Shown piece after piece: positions 46,378 through 57,173 of a stretch of DNA of 64,000 bases. The DNA is from Bursaphelenchus xylophilus (lineage: Eukaryota; Nematoda; Chromadorea; Rhabditida; Aphelenchoididae). How positions within the stretch are numbered: the stretch's first letter is position 1; every line of letters begins with the position of its first letter. A model generated the notes under the pieces. It made no database searches. It worked only from the letters and a program-made list of their open reading frames with translations, and was not told where the DNA came from. The stretch lies in assembly GCA_904066235.2 (NCBI GenBank), contig CAJFCV020000001.1, positions 13,821,291 through 13,885,290 of the forward strand, in the 5' to 3' direction. Both the position numbers and the translations under genes were made by a program.

Positions 46378-46639
46378 ACTTTTTATGGCTCCTTTTCCGG
46401 GATCCCTATCCTTTTCCTTTGATTTTCGTCCAAACTTTGAAGCCGATTTTCTCGGCTTTGAAGCCCCGCGCAGAGATTTCCCCCCAAGTGAATAATCGAC
46501 TACCACACACCTTTCGATCTGACTATGTCCCAAGTCAAAATCGATTTACACATAAAGTCCATTCCCTTGTTAAGATGAAGTTGGTCATCTTTGAAGCTTC
46601 ATAAAAACCGTTATGTAAGGCCTTACTGCACGAAACATA

Positions 46640-47530
46640 TATCATTAGATAGCTTTTTCAACTTCGTTTCATAGCATATAAACGGAAATTGCAAAATTGT
46701 ATTCCAACCTGTAAAAAATGCAAAAAAAACGGCGGAATCATACTTTTATACCTTATATATAGTCCCTGCAAAACATCGTTGAATATCCCGGCTTCACATG
46801 CAAAGTAAAAGCTAAAATTTTCACAAATTGATCTGTGGTCTAGACACAATGTATACGCAGGATTTGATGCAAATCGGAATGTCCATCTTTGAGAAATCGC
46901 CTTGAGAAAAAAATTTAAAACATCTCAAAAAAAAATTTGTGAAGCAATTTTTCGATTTTCAAAAAGCTTCAAAAGTACTTTTAACCCATTCTAAAACAGT
47001 TTTGAAGGATTAATTTCCCTTTTTCCATCTCTTCTCCGTTCAAATTATCTTCAAATCCATGTAAAAATCTCCAAAATCGTCCTAATCCAGAGATTTTTTT
47101 GCTATAGAAAACATCAACAAATCTCCTTCAGATAAGTTGGAAAATAATCTTTAGAAACGTCTGGAATTTTGACAAATAAAACAAATTTATTTTCCAAAAA
47201 TGCAAAAATGAATTAAAATTTCGAAAAATTCAATTTTTCCTATCTAAAATCACAAAATCGACCAAAAAATTTTTATGAAAAAAAAACTGTAAAGCCCTGG
47301 AGTTTCTTCAAGGCCAAATTACAGTGAAAAATGTTACTTTCCCACCGATGTTTTCGGATTTTTCCGTTCAAATCCATTAAAAAATTACAGCCCAAATGTT
47401 GACCTTTTTAATGCGGAAACTGTTGAGGAATTAACCGAAAAAAATATTGACAAAGTTCACGCAGATTAAAAGTCATGTCGGTAGCAAAAAAACTCACTTC
47501 TCATGTGAGCTTCTTTTGGTCGGGATATTG
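46640..47530. other. MITE family 4 fragment and AT-rich spacer
   Basis: The phrase GTTGAATATCCCGGCTTCAC to about 46890 is a fragment of MITE family 4. The rest shows no feature. Confidence 0.4.
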
Positions 47531-47535
47531 GTAAT

Positions 47536-47626
47536 TTTGCACTGTGCGAAAAAGAAAATGGCTTATTTTTTTAATGCACGGTGCGAAGTGAAAAAAATAA
47601 AGCTGAGTTTTCGACTGCAGTGCAAA
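47536..47626. repeat. Sparse GCACNGTGC copies before the minisatellite
   Basis: Two copies (GCACTGTGC at about 47539, GCACGGTGC at about 47577) and a half-deleted one precede the regular array. Confidence 0.7.
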
Positions 47627-48065
47627 AATTTGTCGCTCAACCCGCACAGTGCGAAAATTTGTCGTTCAACCCGCACAGTGCAAAAATTTGTCGCTTAACC
47701 CGCACCGTGCAAAAATTTGACGCTCAACCCGCACCGTGCGAAAATTTGTCGCTCAACCCGCACCGTGCAAAAATTTGTCGCTCAACCCGCACAGTGCAAA
47801 AATCTGTCGCTCAACCCGCACAGTGCAAAAATCTGTCGTTCAACCCGCACAGTGCAAAAATCTGTCGCTCAACCCGCACAGTGCAAAAATTTGTCGCTCA
47901 ACCCGCACAGTGCAAAAATTTGTCGCTCAACCCGCACAGTGCGAAAATTTGGCGCTCAACCCGCACCGTGCAAAAATTTGTCGCTCAACCCGCACAGTGC
48001 AAAAATTTGTCGCTCAACCCGCACAGTGCAAAAATTTGTCGCTCAACCCGCACAGTGCAAAATTT
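47627..48065. repeat. 29-bp minisatellite containing GCACNGTGC
   Basis: About 15 units of AAAAATTTGTCGCTCAACCC plus GCACAGTGC; most units are exactly 29 bp with few substitutions. Because 29 is not a multiple of three, all three frames rotate through the unit, which explains the long open frames here. They are not a gene. Confidence 0.93.
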
Positions 48066-48079
48066 TGAAATCTTCTCAA

Positions 48080-48476
48080 TTTGCACTGTGCAGCTTCAAG
48101 AAAGAGATCAATTTTTTTGCACAGTGCAAAAGATCTTGTTTTAGTTCAGCACAGTGCAAATTGGGAATTTTCCACTGCACTGTGCGGACAAAAAATCTTT
48201 TTTTTTTTATGTCGCACGGTGCAAAATCAAAATTTTTAGGATTTGCACTGTGCAAATAAGTTTTTTCATCGCTGCACAGTGCAGAAATCGCAGATTCAAA
48301 AATTTGCACGGTGCAGGTTGATCGACATATTTTGCACTGTGCAAAAAAATTATGAATTTTTGCACGGTGCATGAAAAAATTGCTTTCGTTTTTGACGCTG
48401 CACAGTGCAAATGCCGAAAAGTTTAAAAATTTGCACAGTTCAATAAAAAAATTAAATTTTTGCACTGTGCAATAAA
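48080..48476. repeat. GCACNGTGC cluster after the minisatellite
   Basis: About 13 irregularly spaced copies with unique AT-rich spacers. Confidence 0.88.
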
Positions 48477-48479
48477 AAT

Positions 48480-48920
48480 CAATTGTCAGTAGACTTTGTA
48501 AAAAAAATAAAAATTAAATTAAACTTAAAAAGAGCCAAGAAAAAACCAAATTACCCTCGCATGCCCTTTAATTGTAAATACGAAACCTGGAAACGACAAG
48601 ACACCCGGAGGGCAAAGTAACAAAGCCTTTTTTGGAAGAGATTGGGTTGTAAATTACTCCGGGTCGGCAGGAAACCGTTTTTCCACTCTTTTCGCCCCCT
48701 TTCACCTTTACCTTTGGATTGACGCTAACGGAAAATAGATTTGTCTAAATTACTGGCTATTACCCGCGGATCTCCCGGGGATTTTTGCGATTAAAACAAA
48801 GGTTAAGATCCAAGAAGAGGTGGGAAAAAACACAGGGTCATCAAGTTTTATTTGAGGAGATTAATGAGGAGAAGTGGTCATAAAATAAATTAGAAATGAA
48901 TCCGGGGGTCAAGGAGAATC
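48480..48920. other. Spacer without recognised gene
   Basis: Somewhat higher GC around 48690-48790, but no supportable exon. Confidence 0.35.
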
Positions 48921-48924
48921 ACCA

Positions 48925-49965
48925 TGGATAATTTGAAGGCCATATCTTCGGGATGGATGGAAGAAGAATGATGGTTTTTTGTAGGATGGAAGTAAAGTGT
49001 ATTAAAATATCGTGTGAGAAATTTCAAAAAAATTGCTACCGCATTACGGTAATTATGAGCGAAACTTGAGGAAACAGTCGAAAAACGGATTTTTGGATTA
49101 AAAGCTCAGTAACTCCGTGTAGAATGATCGGATATCCCTCAAATTTGGCACATATGTTCTTCCTAAAACCTATATTAATTACTGGAACTTTTAGCCCGCA
49201 AATTGCAAGCGCTGCCGAGCTATTCAACGATCTTTGAAGAGGCCATGGAAAATGAGGAGAGACACCATGGATAATTTGATGGCCATATCTTTGGGATGGA
49301 TGGAAGAAGAAGAATGGTTTTTTGTAGGATGAAAGAAGAGGATATTTAAATATTGTAAGAGAAATTTCAAAAAATTTGCTTGAGGATTACGGTAATTATG
49401 AGCGAAATTTGGGGAGGCAGTCGAAAAACGGACTTTTGGATCAAAAGTTCAGTAACTCGATGTAGAATTATCGGATATCCCTCGAATTTGGCACGTATGC
49501 TCTGTCTAGAATGTGTATCAACTACTGAAATTTTTAACTCGCATGTTTTAAGCGCTGCCGAGATATTCAACAATCTTTGCGGCCGAGAGACTATGGAAAA
49601 CGAGGAGAGACACCACGGAAAATTTGAAGGCCATATCTTCGGGATGGATGGAAGAAGAAGGATGGTTTTACGTAGGATTGAAGAAGAGGATATCTAAATT
49701 TTGACGAAAGATTTCAAAAAATTTGCTTGAGGATTACGGTAATTATGAGCGAAATTTGGGGAAGCAGTCGAAAAACGGATTTTTGGATTAAAAGTTCAGT
49801 AACTCGATGCAGAATTATCGGATATCTCTCAAATTTGGCACATATGCTCTGTCTAGAATGTGTATCAACTGCTGAAATTTTTAACTCGCATGTTTTAAGC
49901 GCTGCCGAGATATTCAACAATCTTTGCGGCCGAGAGACTATGGAAAATGAGGAGAGACGGTACTT
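48925..49965. repeat. Three tandem ~345-bp repeat units
   Basis: GGCCATATCTTCGGGATGGA(TGG) begins units near 48938, 49279 and 49627; each ends with GCGCTGCCGAGATATTCAAC and a GGCCGAGAGACTATGGAAAA-type phrase. The last two are most alike. The inner phrase resembles MITE family 4 interiors. Confidence 0.8.
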
Positions 49966-50254
49966 CGAATTTTGCATAAAAAATCTAACAAAAAATGCTG
50001 GACAACTTGATAATTGAATTCAGTGGTAAAGAGATCGTATTTTAAAATGGTTTTCAGTAACTCAGCAGTGAGACAAAGCGGATTTTCTACAAAAAATCAC
50101 AAAAAAAGTTCAAAAAATTTTAAAAAAAAGAGCGGCTTAGACTGATCCGATTGACCTACCCCGATCACGTACTACCTATATCTCCCTCATTTCTGGTAAT
50201 TCACACGTATTCTCCTCCAAAATCAGCAAAAATTCGATGCTTTTTCAAAAAAAA

Positions 50255-52350
50255 ATACTGCACAGTGCAATAATTCATTGAAAAAAATTTAAAAATGACG
50301 TCAATTTTTAGAAAGTAATTGGTTTAAAAGTTGTTTCATACAATTTTAAAACCTTTTTAAAATCACTGTAGACACTTTTAAGGCGTTTTTTGTAGCGTTT
50401 TAAAGTAATGACTGATTCAATTTTGTTTCTTTTTAAAGGTCTAATTGGACCGAATTTCGAGACAATCTGATTACCGACATGTTTACAGTGCGGTAAATAA
50501 AGGAATGGTGGACTTAAAATAGTCTACCAAAACATTGGCGACCAAAAAAAATGAGTGCACTGTGCGGAACTCGAGATTTTTTGGAATTGCACTGTGCGGA
50601 GACAAAAGAATTTTTAAAAACTTCGTTCTGCACTGTGAACAACAAAAAATACATAAAATTTTTACCCTGCATGTATAATATGGAGTATCAAAAATTTTTT
50701 GAAGGAAAAATTCCACCGGTTACCCCGCTAGCGACGTTTTATACGAACGTTTTTGTATTGCACAGTGCGAAATGAATTTTCATCAAAAATTGCACGGTGC
50801 AAAGTTTTGGCAAGGAAGATTGCATTGTAACATGAAGAATAAGCAATTTTCTAACACTGTAAAATAAAATTTCGGCCCAAATTTTACTGCAATGTGCGAA
50901 AATATACAGTATTTTTTGCCGCACAGTGCAGAGTGCAAAAGACCTTGGAATCAAAATATAAAAGTGAATTGGTTTTAAAATACGTTGAAAGGTATGTCGG
51001 AATAAATGTCATGTAATCTACTCGTAGGTATTTACGATCATATGACATAAATTGCAAAAAAATCCCAAAAAAATAAAAAAAAAATTTTTTTAATTCAACC
51101 AAAAATGATATAAAATTGATACACTCGAAACAAAAAAATCCGAAATCCTCCCTTTTTAGATTTCATTTTTAATCCGTGAGCAAAAGAGAGCCGATAGACC
51201 TCGAAGAGTCTCCAAATGACAGCTGTTTTATCTCAAATAATTCGTTTTACATGTGCGTAATAAAGTTTTACAGCGCATTCGGCGCTTAACAGACACTTAC
51301 GAGCATTAAAAAATAATTAGCATTCAGTTTAGCCGGGTTTACAGGTGTTTTACGGCTTTCGTGGCGGGACCAAATTGAGTGCACTGTGCGGAGAAAAAGA
51401 GGTGATAAAATCTTGAGCTATGAGGTGATTTGAGGTGTTCAAATGAAGCGATACTAAATTTCGGTACGCAGAAAGTCATAACAACAAAAAATCAAATTGC
51501 TTGGACATCATCGTTAGCTTTTCCCGCAGAACCAAGTTGACTGCACTGTGCAATTTTAAAATTTGCCAAATTTCGCACCGTGCAAGGTGTAAAAATTTCT
51601 AAAAATAATTTAAAACTCTTCAAGACCCCTTTTGGAACCACCTATCCCAGTCTAACGCCAATTGCGCCTCAAGAAAAGTTGTCGTGGCAGGACCAAATCT
51701 GTTGCACAGTGCAAATAAAAAAAGTTCAAAAGATCCCATTGCAAATATAAAAATCAACTAGAACTTAACATAACGAGACAACATTTTGCTCTTGATAAAT
51801 AGTTCGTGTCCTCCGTTCTTTCCAAATTAAAAGCCCTTAGGCAAACAGTAAAGTTCATAAAGCTTTTCATTTATTATATTTACTTTTCGGATTTGGACCG
51901 TCACTTTTTCGGAATTAGCAAGGGTTTTGCAGAAAAAATCACACCTGCCAAGATTTACTCGTCATTTCAGCTAATAATTCCGCGAGAGGAAGAGTTGACC
52001 CAAAAGGCAAAGTTTGGGTCAAGTTTTCCCTCGAAGGAAACTAGACGTGCCCTTCGGGGAGGACGTTTTTTAGTGTCATAACTTGTTAATTGGTATAGAT
52101 TTAGAGCCAGAAACCTGACATTACACAGATTTTATAGTTTTAATTGCAAATTTTTCGAATTCTTGCAACTTGCACGGTGCAATATTTCAAATGTCCGGCA
52201 TGGCATCGCAAAACCAAAAACATTTTATCTGGATCATTTCACTTGTTTACAGAGTCCTTAAAAGGCGATGGAATCCCATTTCCAGTCACCATTATGACAC
52301 ATCAATCTAAAACAGCAGCCTGAAGCTTTCGCACAGTGCAATGGTCTAAA
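50255..52350. repeat. Scattered GCACNGTGC copies
   Basis: Single or paired copies at about 50260, 50555, 50588, 50760, 50790, 50920, 51380, 51543, 51575, 51703, 52172 and 52332, a sparse tail of the denser clusters. No gene recognised in the interval. Confidence 0.75.
51984..52036. repeat. Short GACCC/GGGTC hairpin
   Basis: GAGGAAGAGTTGACCCAAA and TTTGGGTCAAGTTTTCCCTC pair. Similar hairpins lie at 54838-54881 and 56257-56300. Confidence 0.6.
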
Positions 52351-52359
52351 ACATGATCC

Positions 52360-54050
52360 TCAAGTGAAATTTTAAATTTTTATTTTGAAAAGTAGTAGCG
52401 TATCTATCGTACAGGGTCTTACAGCACCATTAAGAAGGAAACGAACAACTGGAAGATCGTATTTTACCAATTACCATCAATTTTTTGCTAATTTTCGCAC
52501 TCAAACTTGATAAGCTCATTTTTATTTCGACCTAAATGAGGTCTCTTGTAACACAGAGTGCAATACGAACCTTTCGACAATTACGTCACCATTATAGCCC
52601 CAAAAAATGGGATAAGCGTCGCAAAGCGGTCATTTCTGTCTATAATCCGGCATTAACCTAGTTGGTTTAGGTTCCCTCCAAAAAAATGGCTTGTTTTAAA
52701 GCAAACTGTTTCTAAAAACTATGTTACAATATTTATAGGATCCTATTTAATATACAGAACGTATTTTACCCCACTTGTCTTCCGCCTGTCATACCTAAAA
52801 TACGGTTTTCCGAGAAACAGTAGGATTTTCGACGAAATCTGACGATTTCCTCAATTTTCAGTCGAAAATCTTGGTCGAATAGCGCTAAAACCGTTCGTAT
52901 TTTACCGAACGCACTGCTGGTCAGCAGTTTGCTCACGGCGCAAGAGCGAAACGCACGTTTTCTGACAAAAAACAAAATTTTGTTGCGTATTTTCCCCCGA
53001 CATTTTTTCTGCGACGTTTTTTTGTTCGCAGAAAAGTTTTCTTGATGTGGATGGCGTTATTAGGCATTTACATGGTCTTTTACATCGAGCTTTGTCATTC
53101 TTCAGCATCAGTGGGCTTGTTTCTTCAATTTTTCATCAATTTCTCCGGATCGCATGGTGAATATCCGAAACTTTTGCAAATTCTGAAATTATTGTTATGT
53201 CTCAAGTGCTGAAACTTTACAACTAGCTTTTCTATGCTCTTCACGACATGCACAGCGAGTTTCAGCCAATTTCGTTAGTTTTGCGCTGAGCTGCACTGGT
53301 TTTTATTTCATCTGTCATGTGCAATATAATATTTCAGCTGATTCTCGTTGATGTCAAGCTGGATTTCTTTCGAACTTTCTACACTGTGTACTAAGTCTAT
53401 TGGCTATAGTTGCATGAGATTTGGTGAAGAATTTTGCCTTTGATTTGTGTGTTTTTCCGTAAGGTTAGTATAAGAAAGTTTTGTCAATTTCTCGCGGCTG
53501 TCTGTAGATGCGTTCCTGAATCTTTAGTCTTTGCTAGATTGACCTATGACTGATGTTGCTGCCCATTTTCGTACTGATTCATCCATTTTGAACCGAGTTC
53601 CAGGGCTATTTTTGTTGTTTGTCATGGATAATATAATTGGCCCGCTTTGTCGCGTCAATCCGCCCGCCAACTTCATTATCGTACACCACCTTGCGCTCTA
53701 TTATTCAGACATTGCATGAAATTTGGTCTCGATTTCGGCATTCCACAGTTATTTTTTCATGGTGAATATCAGGTTGTCGTGTCAAAAAAACTTTTGTTTT
53801 GACTTGAAACGCATGCATACTTTATGCTTCGAATCAGCAGTGTTCCTGCTGTTTTTACACCGTGTTTGGACAGCGGTTGCATGACCTGGCGGCCTCAAAT
53901 CGCAGCTTGAAATGTTCTTTGCATGTGTAATATGGGAATAATATTTTCGACCGTTGTAACTCGAAGTTTGTGCCGTGGATTGTTGTAATCTTGCCGAATA
54001 TGAGGTTTTGCCGCTTTTGCACGCCTTTTCGATTGAATTTTGGTGCGTTT
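52360..54050. other. Region upstream of the MARCH gene
   Basis: No exon recognised. GCGTATTTTAC-like phrases occur near 52890. The last few hundred bases are the likely promoter, with an acceptor-like GTTTTCAG at 54047-54054. Confidence 0.4.
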
Positions 54051-54073
54051 TCAGGTTGTTGTTGTAGCTGAGA

Positions 54074-55660
54074 ATGGCCAGTTCGCAGACGACGATCGTT
54101 GTGGAAAAGGAGAGCAGCACGGACCCAAAGTTCTTCTTCTCGGCCAAATCCGACATCTTCTTGACGCCCAGCTCCTCCACCGGCTCGTTGAACGGGATGT
54201 TCTGCCGGATTTGCCATCTCAGCGACGGCGACCTCATCAAGCCGTGTCGATGCGCGGGAAGCGTAAGTTTCCACCATTTTTTTGTGTGTCATACTCTTAT
54301 TTAGACGTGGAAGACCCCTTGAAGTTTAGACAAGGCTGTAAAGTCTCTTTTACAGCCCATATTTCCCATTTATGGCAAGTTTTTTCAGATCGGTCATGTC
54401 CACAAGAAGTGCCTCGAAACCTGGGTCAAACTCTCGGAATGCGTCCATTGCCAGGTGTGCCAGACCCGCTACGCCCGCACCTTCCCTAGGCTCAAGCCGT
54501 TCAGAGAGTGGGAGCGGCCAACGTGGTCGTTGATGATCGGAGTAAGCCTTTTTATATTGTACTTGATATCTGATGGGTAATATTGAATTTTTTGACATAA
54601 TATATAGTTTTTATATATCTTGTGGGTCTGTATAGGGCGTTAGTGGGATGTTGAAGAGTTTCTGTGGTCGTTGACAATCGGAGTTAGAGATTTTTATATT
54701 ATACATAGCTGATGGGTAATATGGAAGATTTAGGTTGGAAGGTTGATTTTAATGGAGATAAATGATCTAAACAGCTAAATAGCACCGTCTAAAAAGTAGT
54801 TTGAGGATTACAGTCGCATAGAACTGCTTTTTTACCGAGGGAAACACTTGACCCGAAAATGGGTCAACTCTTTCCCTGACTGATATAATCAGGGGTGGTC
54901 AGCGGACCCTATTTTTCCGATTTTCGGCCCGCGGCCCGGCCCGTCTAATTGACCGGCCCGGCCCGGCCCGTCTAGTCTTTTCCAGGCCCGGCCCGTGACG
55001 GGCCCGGCCCGGCCCGTGCAGGCCCGTCTATAGAGGGTTCTGCGAACTGCGCCCAGGCTCGGGATCTAAACTGAGGCAAAAAAGGCGTTGATCTAGCTAG
55101 TAAAGGATCAATGTGATAGTTTTGTGGTTCTATAATGGAACTATAGACTTGTAAACGTGTTAGAACTTGAGAAACAGCAACTATAACAACATCAATTAAT
55201 TTTCCCGGCGCGAAAACAATGAATGCCAACGGTTTGGCATTGTATTTTAGACGGGCCGGGCCGGGCCGGAAAAACCCCAGGCCCGCGGCCCGGCCCGGCC
55301 CGTGACGGGCCCGGCCCGTTTGTCAATTTCCATTTTTGAGGCCGGCCGGCCCGTTTGGGCCGGGCCGGGCCGGCCCGGCCCGCCGACCACCCCTGGATAT
55401 AATGGTTATTTTTGCAGGTGGTCCTCGTCCTAACGCTTCTCGCCTACCATGTGTACGCGTTGCATCATTCCTGCACCAATCGGACCATCAACACCACCCA
55501 CCTGGTCGTCTACATCTCCATGTTGACGGTGGATCAGGTGGTCCTGCTGGGCATGTTGATGGTCTACCTCTCCGGTCAAACCGTTCAAGCGTTCACGGAT
55601 CGCAAAGCCCAGAAACGGGACAAACGCAAAGCGTCCAAGGAGACACTGCCGAAAGTTTAG
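54074..55660 (+). CDS. MARCH-type membrane RING-CH E3 ubiquitin ligase
   Basis: Exons 54074-54262, 54389-54541 and 55418-55660, all phase 0, give 194 residues. The RING-CH zinc ligands are complete: C44, C47, C58, C60, H68, C71, C84 and C87 (CRICHLSDGDLIKPCRC, then HKKC and CQVC). Two membrane helices follow, about residues 112-130 (VVLVLTLLAYHVYALH) and 143-168, with a basic C-terminal tail. This is the layout of the MARCH2/3-like ligases, which sit in endosomal or plasma membranes and ubiquitinate membrane proteins. NRT and NTT between the helices could be N-glycosylated. The U-rich acceptor just before the ATG fits trans-splicing. Intron 2 carries the hAT-like MITE at 54900-55395. Confidence 0.92.
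54838..54881. repeat. Short GACCC/GGGTC hairpin in MARCH intron 2
   Basis: AGGGAAACACTTGACCC and GGGTCAACTCTTTCCCT pair imperfectly; same kind as at 51984 and 56257. Confidence 0.6.
54900..55395. mobile_element. GC-rich hAT-like MITE (496 bp)
   Basis: Tips CAGGGGTGGTCAGCGGACC and the inverse GGCCGACCACCCCTG-type end, with an exact 8-bp target duplication GATATAAT at 54892-54899 and 55396-55403. CAGGGGTGG tips and 8-bp duplications are hAT hallmarks. Both arms hold many GGCCCGG repeats; the middle is AT-rich. No transposase frame. Confidence 0.9.
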
Positions 55661-56030
55661 AAGGTCTATTTTTTCTCGAGGGATTACTGTAACAAAATTG
55701 GGATTACTATAGTTTCTAGCGGCTCTAAGTTCAATGAAATGGGTTTGTATTCAATATGGCCCCTTTTCATGACACTTACACACTCTAAACGGTGATTTCG
55801 ATCCTGTTACAGTAACCTACCGTAGTCTTTTACTTTTTAAGTTACAGTATTTTAAAGTAAGTTGAATGTTCGCGGGTCCAACTGTCTTCCATCCTAATTG
55901 ATCTTGCCTCCCCAAATACGTCTATTTGTTTATGTAGTTGGATAATTGTTGTATGTTCGTTCCTTTTTTGGCATAAAATGCTTTCAAGTAAAATTTATTT
56001 GGATAACAAATAACAGTAACAACGAAACGG

Positions 56031-57036
56031 TTATTTCTTCTTTTTCTTTGGCTTGTTCTTCCCCACCGGAAGTCTGAATGTGGGTTTGACGAATTTTGGC
56101 TGTGGTTTTTCGGGTTCGGCCTGAAAAATTATGTTGTAGTAGGCAATTTGCGAAACAAAATGAAAAGAAATGTGATTGGGTAGCGCTTAAAAATCGTGTT
56201 ATACTAGCTCACTAGCCTTTCATGCTAAAATGAACCCGCAAAACGAGGATTTCGGCCGAGGAAAACATTTGACCCAAATGAGTCAACTGTTCCTCTGGCG
56301 TTCAAATCGACAAAATTCAATGGAATTTTGGTTGGCTATTATCCAGAAAGCATAAAACCGTCTTATTCAGTCTACTCTGGCAGTTAGAAATTTCTTGAGG
56401 CCCATAAAATTGGTCGATTACCTTACCTTAGGTTCTGACAACTTGAGCTGAATAATCAACGGTTCGTCCTTCCCTATTCCAATAACTGATACTTTCGGCA
56501 TGTTCAGCAACACACTGAGCTCCTTTGACAATCCTTCGGCTTGATAGAAGTCGCAATTTTTGCTAAAAATAAACAAATTTATGAAAAAAACCTACTTCAA
56601 AGACATCAAATTGAAAACATGAGCTACTGCCGATGGTCCAACAACCGACTTGTCGATAATAAAAGCTCCCAGCTCATTGTTGTTCAATTGCCGTAGTGCT
56701 GAACGCATGCCAACGAAGATTTTGGGCTAAAATCGAGGTTATATTATACATGGGTCATGTATCAGGTAATATTTGCCTAAAAACAGTAACATAATAGAAA
56801 AATCTTACCTTATTTTCCACCTCCACCTTCTTCTCATCCTCTGTGACGGCTTCATTTGAGGTACCAGCCTTTTCTTCACGTTTCAACCGTCGTTTTATTC
56901 CTCTGGACGTCTGCCGGGCCAAATTCTCTGATGAAATAAGTGTTTTTAGATCGGAGAAGTCGCTCAATCTCCTCCAATTGTCTTTCAACGTCACTGCCGA
57001 CTTCACATACGGCTTCAGCACCTTTGGTTTAGCCAT
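56031..57036 (-). CDS. RPP38-like L7Ae-family protein (probable RNase P/MRP subunit)
   Basis: Exons 56809-57036, 56596-56726, 56427-56562 and 56031-56120; splice sites and phases agree, giving 194 residues. The N-terminus is basic (GIKRRLKREEK). Residues 77-165 form an L7Ae/L30e-like domain: PKIFVGMRSALRQL, NNELGAFIIDKSVVGPS, then VSVIGIGKDEP. The C-terminus ends in a run of lysines. In this superfamily RPP38 is the RNase P/RNase MRP subunit that binds kink-turn RNA; the extensions around the domain favour it over ribosomal L7Ae or L30, but this is by eye. A U-rich AAATTAG lies eleven bases before the ATG, and an AATAAA signal at about 55994-55999. Head-to-head with the neuroguidin gene. Confidence 0.7.
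56257..56300. repeat. Short GACCC/GAGTC hairpin in an intron
   Basis: GAGGAAAACATTTGACCCAAA and GAGTCAACTGTTCCTC pair imperfectly. It lies in the last intron of the RPP38-like gene. Confidence 0.55.
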
Positions 57037-57173
57037 TAATGTCTAATTTTTGGTGCAAAAATAAATTTTGCAAGAATAATATTTGGCGCGAGCTGCGCCC
57101 GAGCTTTTGAAATTCTTCTCGTCAAAATCATTTTTTCTCGGAAATCCTAATATCTACTATATTTTGTAGCCGA
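57037..57173. promoter_or_regulatory. Shared divergent promoter region
   Basis: Only 137 bp separate the ATG of the RPP38-like gene (minus) from that of neuroguidin (plus). It contains an acceptor-like site facing each way (57047 minus; ATTTTGTAG at 57161-57169 plus) and the phrase GCGCGAGCTGCGCCCGAGC near its middle. Both transcripts probably start here. Confidence 0.65.

Larger units (their letters stand above)
45805..46569. mobile_element. Foldback element B with tRNA-like arms (PIF/Harbinger-like ends)
   Basis: 765 bp. Tips CAAGGGAATGGACTTTATG and its inverse ending CCATTCCCTTG are flanked by TTA on both sides. Arms of about 265-285 bp are near-perfect inverted repeats. Outside the first 11 bases the sequence is unrelated to element A at 7950-8947, yet the tRNA-like sequence starts 188 bp from the tip, against 191 bp in A. 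Confidence 0.78.

Noticed and set aside
47536..48476. CRISPR-like array of short repeats and spacers
   Set aside because: The repeat is a 9-10 bp palindrome, the spacers are related to each other and the genome is eukaryotic; there are no cas genes.
53782..54292. Minus-strand open frames of about 150 codons over the first MARCH exon
   Set aside because: Antisense shadows of the MARCH exon; no splice sites or recognisable domain.
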